From NCBI GenBank assembly GCA_001800005.1, contig MGUL01000023.1, forward strand, positions 1 to 7,183: a stretch of DNA of 7,183 bases, given 5' to 3'. The translations under genes and the position numbers were made by a program. The DNA comes from Elusimicrobia bacterium RBG_16_66_12. Its GTDB lineage: Bacteria; Elusimicrobiota; Elusimicrobia; UBA1565; UBA9628. The stretch's first letter is position 1, and each line of letters begins with the position of its first letter. The notes below the pieces were generated by a model that saw only the letters and a program-made list of their open reading frames with translations, ran no database searches and had not been told where the DNA came from. Below are positions 1-6,200 of this stretch, piece after piece.

Positions 1-1
1 G

Positions 2-925
2 ACGGCCGACAACTCGTTGGCGAAAGATGCCTCGAAGCATTGGGGCGCGACCTTCACCAAGTACACCGAGATCGTCGATCCGGCGACACCCGCCACCAAC
101 AACGAACTCGCGCTCTACGCCAAGGACGACGGCGCGGGCGTGACGATTCTTGCCTACAAGGATTCCGCCGGCAATGTGAGCACGCTGACGGGGGGTTCGT
201 CGTCATACGGTAGTGCCATCACCGTCAATCTCAAGATCATTCGCAATGCCGCGACGCCCACCACGAAACTTGACGTCACAGCAGACCGGCTGAGCATCGA
301 AGGCTACATCACGACCACCTATAACCGCACCATCGACACGACCACGACGGGCGCGGATGCCCTCGATACCGGCACGATGGCGAACAACACGCTCTACTAC
401 GTCTGGGCCATTTTCAAACCCTCGACCGCCACGCCGGCGGCTTTGCTCTCGACGTCAGAGACGAGTCCGACGCTGCCGAGCAACTACACCAAGAAACGAG
501 TGCTGGGGGCATTTCGGACGGATGGATCAGCTCTCCTCGTGGAAGGGGCACAACGGGGCAACACCTATATGTACGGTGTGCCCATCCAGGTCTTGCATGC
601 CGGGGCGGCAAGCACGGCGACCGCAGTCAGTCTGACAGGCTATGTGCCTGCGACGGCGGCTGTGGAAGCGTCCCTGGTTGGGCAGTTAGAGACTGGCGCG
701 AATAACTGCTTGGTCCTGTCGTGGATGTCATTCACCGGGACGGTGACCTGCGCCAATGCCTTCGTGCTTGGTTTGGCGATGACCAGCAACGGCACGGTGA
801 TGGGGCCGACGGGCACGGCTTGGGTGCCCTTGTTGAACGCGGTGCCCACGACGATCTACTACGGGTTCAGTTCCGGGACCGTCTCCTTGTCGGTTGCCGG
901 CTGGCGGATTGAATGGAAGGAGTGA
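2..925 (+). CDS. Phage tail/fibre-like virion structural protein, 5'-truncated
   Basis: Probable structural protein of the phage particle, most likely tail-, baseplate- or fibre-associated; no exact family is recognised. The frame is open to the left edge. The first possible start, a TTG at 17, has no Shine-Dalgarno sequence before it, so the true start probably lies upstream and the gene is partial. Counting from that TTG there are 302 residues ending at TGA 923-925. Near the N-terminus, NELALYAKDDGAG (residues 29-41) followed by an AYKDSAG turn resembles the 'LYAKD..G...YKD..G' strand-turn-strand pattern common in phage tail proteins. A middle block has GADALDTG (112-119), NNTLYYVWAIF (123-133) and LLSTSETSPTLPSNYT (143-158), also familiar from tail fibre-type proteins. 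The sequence is rich in Thr, Ser, Ala and Gly, low in charge, and has no signal peptide or transmembrane helix, which fits a beta-rich fold. Gene 2 follows after 5 bases. Confidence 0.7.
   Translation, partial: TADNSLAKDASKHWGATFTKYTEIVDPATPATNNELALYAKDDGAGVTILAYKDSAGNVSTLTGGSSSYGSAITVNLKIIRNAATPTTKLDVTADRLSIEGYITTTYNRTIDTTTTGADALDTGTMANNTLYYVWAIFKPSTATPAALLSTSETSPTLPSNYTKKRVLGAFRTDGSALLVEGAQRGNTYMYGVPIQVLHAGAASTATAVSLTGYVPATAAVEASLVGQLETGANNCLVLSWMSFTGTVTCANAFVLGLAMTSNGTVMGPTGTAWVPLLNAVPTTIYYGFSSGTVSLSVAGWRIEWKE
915..922 (+). promoter_or_regulatory. Ribosome binding site for the 315-aa gene; decides its start
   Basis: The sequence GGAAGGAG lies 8 bases before the ATG at 931, inside the last codons of the preceding gene. 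An earlier in-frame ATG at 913 sits on top of this site and has no Shine-Dalgarno sequence of its own. The ATG at 931 is therefore the preferred start. The overlap of this site with the upstream stop codon (TGA 923-925) suggests translational coupling. Confidence 0.75.
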
Positions 926-930
926 GGCCC

Positions 931-1878
931 ATGGAGAGAGTACGCGGACATCGGATCGCCGGGCCAGTCGGCGGCTACTCGGGCGAGCGGCACTATGGCT
1001 ATCTCGCAGCCGCCGGAATGCTCATCAACTGGGGTGGGCAAGCCTGGGCGGCGGCCGAAGCGCCGAGCGGCAAGGTGCCGGTCAAGATCCGGGCCGAAAT
1101 GGCCCTACAGAGACAGCGCCAGGATCTCGCCTTCCAGCAACAGTACGAAGCCTATCAGATGCAGAAGCTCTTGCAGCCTTACCTGCTCGAGCAGATGGGG
1201 CTGGAGGCGACCCGAGGAGCCAATGGCGAGATTACCGGGCTCAGGAAGCGCCCGCCAACCAGGAGCGACCTGCAAGCCGCGACCATCAAGGACATGGCGA
1301 ACGAGAAGGTCCTGAAGGGACTCCGCGGCGAAGCCGATATCGACCCTGGTGCGACACGGGCGCTCAACGCGCGCGCTCAGGAGCAGAAAGAGTATCTCGC
1401 GCGCACCCTCGGTCCTGATTACGCGCTCTCGACGGCTGGGGGCACGGCGCTGAGTCGAGAAGCGGAAAGTCGGATCATCTCGGAGTCGGCGATTCGCAGG
1501 GACGAGATGGCCGCGGCCGAAGCGCTGGCCCAGGGACGCATCGCCAACGAGTTCCAGAAAGAGCAGTTCCAGACCGGGCTGGCCGCGGGCTACCCGCGCT
1601 CGATGTCCCAGATGGCGATGGGGTCGATGGACATGGCAAATCGGATGCAGTTCCCCGACACCGAAGTGGCGCTGGCCGAGTATCGCGGAAGGCAGGCGAG
1701 GCGGCAAGTCTGGCCGAATTACATTCAGGGAGTTGGGAAATCCCTGACCAGCATGGGCATGGGGGGCATGGGCGCATCGGGCGGTGGCGGTGGCTTGATG
1801 GGCGGGATGGGCGGCGGCGGCGAGGTCTACAGTCCGAAAGCGAGCACCGGATACGAGTACATCCAGAGGCCATCATAG
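931..1878 (+). CDS. Putative internal virion / ejection-type protein, Ala/Gln-rich with Gly/Met-rich tail (315 aa)
   Basis: No specific family is recognised. The start at 931 is chosen for its Shine-Dalgarno site; a longer 321-aa form from ATG 913 is possible but less likely. Residues 21-43 are Ala-rich and moderately hydrophobic (GYLAAAGMLINWGGQAW) and could contact a membrane, though they are too polar for a clear transmembrane helix. Residues 55-90 form a Gln-rich amphipathic helix (RQRQDLAFQQQ at 61-71). Residues 140-260 are mostly charged helix with many Ala, Glu, Gln and Arg. Residues 275-298 are almost only Gly and Met, followed by a short tail with aromatic residues. Size, composition and position between a tail-like gene and a helical gene followed by a giant protein resemble the smallest member of the internal core/ejection set of podoviruses (T7 gp14 type), by architecture only. 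A head-tail scaffold or generic structural protein is the main alternative. It is 2 bases from the next gene and presumably co-transcribed. Confidence 0.6.
   Translation: MERVRGHRIAGPVGGYSGERHYGYLAAAGMLINWGGQAWAAAEAPSGKVPVKIRAEMALQRQRQDLAFQQQYEAYQMQKLLQPYLLEQMGLEATRGANGEITGLRKRPPTRSDLQAATIKDMANEKVLKGLRGEADIDPGATRALNARAQEQKEYLARTLGPDYALSTAGGTALSREAESRIISESAIRRDEMAAAEALAQGRIANEFQKEQFQTGLAAGYPRSMSQMAMGSMDMANRMQFPDTEVALAEYRGRQARRQVWPNYIQGVGKSLTSMGMGGMGASGGGGGLMGGMGGGGEVYSPKASTGYEYIQRPS
1753..1824 (+). other. Gly/Met-rich low-complexity tail segment
   Basis: Residues 275-298 of the 315-aa protein are built from MGMGGMG and GGGGG runs with little else. The DNA is correspondingly G-rich (repeated ATGGGC and GGCGG units). 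The segment is probably disordered and flexible, as in some virion proteins that must pass through a narrow tail channel; that role is an inference. Confidence 0.6.
1865..1869 (+). promoter_or_regulatory. Weak ribosome binding site for the 447-aa gene
   Basis: AGAGG ends 11 bases before the ATG at 1881, within the last codons of the preceding gene. The match is partial and the spacing a little long. With only 2 bases between the stop (1876-1878) and the ATG, translation probably depends partly on ribosomes terminating on the gene before it. Confidence 0.4.
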
Positions 1879-1880
1879 CC

Positions 1881-3224
1881 ATGCCAGTCAAAGGACTCCT
1901 CGCGGGATTCAACACGCCGGTGGCGAAGGCCGATCCGACAGAGGCCGTTGACAGCGGGATGAAGGCGTACACCGAGATGGCTGGTGTACGGCAACGCGAG
2001 CAGAACCTTGCGCTGCAAGGCCAGCAGGGAGCTCGGGAAGAGCGGCGTCTCGGCATGGCGGAGCAACTCATGCCGGGTCAACTCACGGCCCAGCAGCAGG
2101 CGAACAAAGCCCAGCAGCAGACGATTGAGGCGGCCGCACAACAGATGAGCCGAGATCAAGTGCAGCGCCAGAAGGCAGCCGAGTTCTTTCGGAAAGCCCG
2201 AGCCGGCGAGTTCAAGGATCCGCTTGATGCGCATTTCGAGCTCGGCGACATCACGATTGCAGGGGGCAAAGCAGACAAGACCGCAGAATGGCTGGGGGTC
2301 CACCAGAAGATGCTTCAGACGGGGAAGGACGCTGAGCAGTTGCGCGCCCTGTTCAGCACCTACCTGGATGGCCTCAAGGCATCGGCTGATAATCCGAAGG
2401 ATCCGATGGTCTGGGGCCGGATCGTCGAGAAGATGCTCAAAGAGAGCCCCATGGGCATCGCCCAACCCAATCAGCCGTTCTTCAAGCTGGCCCAGGAGCA
2501 GATGAACAAGGCCGTGGATGCGAAGTATCCTCGCGCTGTTGCGGAAGGCTGGAAGAAGTATGTTGACATGGTCGCCGGGATGCCAGATCTCACGCCCGCG
2601 CAGCGGTGGTCGAAGGTGCTGGCTGAGACCGATCCAAACTTCCACGCCGAGCTGAACAAACTCGCTCCGCCCGAGGTCAAGGCGGAATACGGGGCGCTGG
2701 CGAAGGGTGCGGAAAAGGGTGCTGAGGCGAGAGCGGAACTACCCTCGAAGCTCGCCGTGGTCAAGGAGACCGGCGCTCAGCAGCGCTTGCTTGAGGCGGA
2801 AAAGGAGAAGGGCCGCGAGGCGAGGGCGCTCCGGCCCGCCAAGGATCAGGAGAAGTTGCTTGCGGATGCGACCAAGCGCCTCGGCCAAATCGAGACCCGA
2901 CTCAAGGACCCATACCTGGGTGATGAGGACCGCGCTCAGCTTGAGGCGGATCGGACGACCGCAATTCGGGAGCGACGAGAGTATCAGGAGAACCTGGTGC
3001 TCGCGCGCGACAGGGAAGGCGAGAAGAAGTCAGACCAACTTGATCCGAACAAGGTCCGCGCGGAGGCGATCGGACCCTTTACGACCCAACTCCGGCAGAA
3101 GTCCAAGAGCCTAGAGTATTCAAAGGCCGCGCTCGACCTGAGCCTCAAGAACAGGAAGATCTCCAAGGCCGAGTACGATCAGCTTCTCGCCTCGGAGACG
3201 AAACGCTTTGAGACCAAGAAGTAA
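1881..3224 (+). CDS. Helical coiled-coil phage protein, putative internal virion/ejection protein (447 aa)
   Basis: No named family is recognised. The protein is nearly all helical and highly charged, with no signal peptide or transmembrane helix. Residues 35-100 are a Gln/Glu/Arg-rich coiled coil including QQQANKAQQQ (71-80). Residues 100-260 look like a more globular helical region with Trp and Phe (WLGV near 137, MVWGR at 176-180, FFKLAQEQMNK at 200-210, GWKKYV at 223-228, QRWSKVLAET at 241-250). Residues 265-385 are long Lys/Glu/Arg/Ala-rich helices, again coiled-coil-like. The end (KISKAEYDQLLASE, 426-439) weakly recalls the short helical 'G.I...E...L' terminal motif of oligomerising proteins. 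ATG 1881 is the only convincing start. Its position between the 315-aa protein and the giant multidomain protein fits the middle member of a three-protein ejection set (comparable in position to T7 gp15), an inference from order and composition. A tail-length or scaffold-type protein is an alternative. The next gene begins 3 bases after its stop. Confidence 0.65.
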   Translation: MPVKGLLAGFNTPVAKADPTEAVDSGMKAYTEMAGVRQREQNLALQGQQGAREERRLGMAEQLMPGQLTAQQQANKAQQQTIEAAAQQMSRDQVQRQKAAEFFRKARAGEFKDPLDAHFELGDITIAGGKADKTAEWLGVHQKMLQTGKDAEQLRALFSTYLDGLKASADNPKDPMVWGRIVEKMLKESPMGIAQPNQPFFKLAQEQMNKAVDAKYPRAVAEGWKKYVDMVAGMPDLTPAQRWSKVLAETDPNFHAELNKLAPPEVKAEYGALAKGAEKGAEARAELPSKLAVVKETGAQQRLLEAEKEKGREARALRPAKDQEKLLADATKRLGQIETRLKDPYLGDEDRAQLEADRTTAIRERREYQENLVLARDREGEKKSDQLDPNKVRAEAIGPFTTQLRQKSKSLEYSKAALDLSLKNRKISKAEYDQLLASETKRFETKK

Positions 3225-3227
3225 CTG

Positions 3228-6200
3228 ATGGCGTTCGAGCTCGACTTTCCAGAGGATGCGCCCGCTGACAGGCCCTCGGCCAGTCAGAAAGGAGGTGCCC
3301 TGACGCTGGATTGGCCGACGGAACCCGTCACGCCCGAGTACGAGTCGGGGGCGTGGACGCTGTACGAAGCCGCGAAGATGACCGCAGGGGATATTGGCAG
3401 AGCCATCGCCACTCCGTTCAAGGCCACAGCCGATGTGATCCTGCCGCCGGATCCGACCAAGCCCGCCCTGGGCGAGCGCGTGGTCGAGGGTGTCAAGGGC
3501 ACATTGACCCCGCCGCCTACGATGGAAGCGGATCTGAAAGCGATGGGGCCGAAGGAGAAGAAGGGCGGCGTGACCATCTCGACCGACGTTGTCGAGCGCC
3601 CGGCTGAGCTCCAGGGGCCAGAGGCGATCCTCGAGGGAGCACGGAAAGTAGCGGGGGCCACTGGAGATGTCGCTGCAACCAAGAAAGGCAAGCGGGATCC
3701 CAGACGTCCTGAATTGAGCTACACGGTCTTTGACACACCCGAAGAAACCGCGCGCAAGGTGCTCGAGCGATCGGCCATGGGATTTGCTCAGGGCGTGTGG
3801 GGCACGGCAAAGGGACTGGTTGCGGTCGAGCCACTGCTGGAGAGCCTCGTGGGCTTGGACACCCCCATCGGGAAGCTCGCCAAGGAGACGGTCCTTCCGC
3901 GGATCAACGAGATCATCGACCAACTCTCACCGGACGACCCCAACTTCGTGGACGCGCTGGCCTCCGGGATCGGATCCATGGCGACCTTCTTCGTGCCGGG
4001 CATGGCGACAGCCAAGATCATTCAGGGGATCGGGAAAGCTTCGCCCACCCTGGCTCTCTGGGCCGGCACCGGCGTGCACACCGTCCTCGAGGCTGCCGTG
4101 GAAGCCGGCAGTTCCTACGACGAGTTGAAACAGGCCGGTCATTCTGAGGCGGAGGCGGCCCGTAGAGCGAACCGGGTTTTCTGGCAGAACATGGCTCTCC
4201 TGGCCGTCACGAACAAACTGGGCATCTACGGCGAGGGCCGGGGCATTCCGAAGCGGACGCTGATGAGTGCCCTGATGGAAGGGACGCAGGAGTTCACCCA
4301 AGAGGTCATCCAGAGTCGGCAGGAGGATCCAGACTCCATCTTCGCGGATCCCGTGTTTACCAGGGAGCGCCTACAGCGATACCTCCAGTCCGGAGCTGTC
4401 GGCGCGATCATCGGTGGCGGCATCGGTGGGGTGCGAAGCGTATCAGAGCAGCGGGAGGAGCGGGCCGCCAACCGGGAGGACTACAAGAACCTGGTTCCGG
4501 ATGCCAAGGCGAAGGTGACAGACGAGGAGTGGTCCTGGCTGGTCCAGAACGGCAAGACCGCGCTGAAGAGTCGGGCTTACTCTGAGGCCGACGCCACGCT
4601 GGGCGCCGAGGTGGGCGCAGCGAGGTTTGTCCTTGCCAACGTCCCATCTCCTGAGGCTGCTCCGCCAGCAGGTGTCGCACCGGGGGGGGTGACGTTAGAC
4701 TGGCCCGAGGAGACCCCGACAGCCGCCGGCGCCCCCGAAATCGCCCCGTCTCCGGTCGCGGCTGGCCCAGGTGCGCCATCTGAGGCGCCTGCCGAGGTCG
4801 AGGCACCGCCTACGGCCGAAGTCGTCCCTGCGGGGCCAGGGGAGGCTGGTGGGCGGACACCCGGACTGCCAATGCCAGTGGAACCCGGCGACGCAGTGCG
4901 TCAGGCGGAAGCCAATCTTGGGCCAGATGCGACGCCTGCCCAGATCGAGGCCGAGGTCAACCGGATCTTGGGGGTGCCGACCGAGGCGCCGGTCCCCGCG
5001 GAGGCCCCCAGAGCCGCTGCCGCTGTCGGGGAGACAGGCCCGGAGGCCCCCGCGCCGCGTGTGCCAGAGACACCAGAGGCTCCCGCAGCCGTGCCCGTCC
5101 GGACAGCCCCGGAAGCCCCTGGCCCCGCCGCTCAAGAGGGCGAGATCGGGCCAAAGGTAGCAAAGCCGGAGCCGGTGTTCAAGCAAGTTCTTTACCGCGG
5201 GTCGGGTGCGCCGCTCGAGAAAGTCTACGGGCCCGAAAAGGTCAAGGCCGGTACGGCTGTCCCGATCATGGGGAAGGCGAAATACTACGCCATGACCGAA
5301 GAGGACGCCCGGTTCTATGGCGACGAGATCGCCAAGGAAGAGGTTGGGCTGCACAAGCCGCTGGTGATCGACTCCACGAGACAGTGGCGTGATCTGCTTC
5401 AGGCGGCAGACGCGATGCAGCTCTCCTCGGTCGACAAGGTTCCCGGCGATGTCAGAGAGGCGACGGAGCGCCTCCAGGCGTTCATCAAGGGCCAAGGGCA
5501 TGACGGCGTGATCGTTCGCTTCCCTTCCGCCAGGGAAGGCGATGTGAACGACCGTGGCGAGTCGATCAAGCGACTTCGGGAATCTTTCGGCCACAGCCAA
5601 GTCATCAAGTTCGAGACCAAGGCGGAAGCGGCTGTTGCGCGCGCGCTCGCGCGCGTGGAGGCGAAAGGCAAGGCCCCGGCACCTGTGACGCCTAAGGTCA
5701 CAGCAGCGCCCGCGGAGCCTGAACAGCCACCTGCGCCGAGAAGGATCTCAGCCGACGCCTTTGGATCCACGGGCGAGGCCGTAACCGCTGCGGGAACCAA
5801 GGTGCCGTTCCGGTGGCTTGCCGTTGAGGCGGAAGATCTCCGGACATCTAAGGACCCTGGGTTCCCGCCGGAGTACCAGCCGCGGGGAGTCGGGACGCGC
5901 GCGCAGTACGAGGCGCAAGAGCTGACGATTGCCGCCGGATTGGACCCGGAACAACTCGGGGAGAATCGACTCGCCAGCCAAGGCGCGCCGATGGTCGACG
6001 CCGAGGGCAACGTCATCTCCGGCAACCGACGGACGGAAGCGCTCCGGAAGGTCTATGGTCCGGAGTCACGGTATGACGCGCAGCGGGCCGACTACGTCGA
6101 GTGGCTCACCGCGAACCGCGAGAAGTTCGGGATCCCGAAGGCCGACTTTCTGAAAGTCCGCAATCCCGTCCTGGTGCGCATGATTACCGATCCGACCCTC

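Noticed and set aside
913..930. Upstream ATG at 913 as start of the 315-aa gene
   Set aside because: It has no Shine-Dalgarno of its own and coincides with the binding site that serves the ATG at 931.
894..1418. 174-aa + frame overlapping the 315-aa gene
   Set aside because: It is an Arg/Ser/Gly-rich out-of-frame shadow without a proper ribosome site; the frame starting at 931 has a good Shine-Dalgarno and protein-like composition.
1827..2645. 272-aa open frame on the - strand
   Set aside because: It straddles the junction of two well-coupled forward genes and is Leu/His/Arg-rich, a typical mirror of Gln/Lys/Glu-rich helical coding sequence.
3311..3607. 98-aa + frame starting at TTG 3311 after the strong internal Shine-Dalgarno
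   Set aside because: Spacing is about 15 bases, the start is TTG, and the product is Arg/Gly/Asp-rich with no recognisable features. It lies inside the giant gene in another frame.
3120..3923. 267-aa open frame on the - strand
   Set aside because: It crosses the boundary between the 447-aa gene and the giant gene and has no recognisable domain; the forward frames explain the codon pattern.
4695..5600. 301-aa open frame on the - strand
   Set aside because: It is antisense to the Pro/Ala linker and ART domain. Its composition (Gly/Arg/Leu-rich low complexity) mirrors the linker codons, and no family is recognisable.
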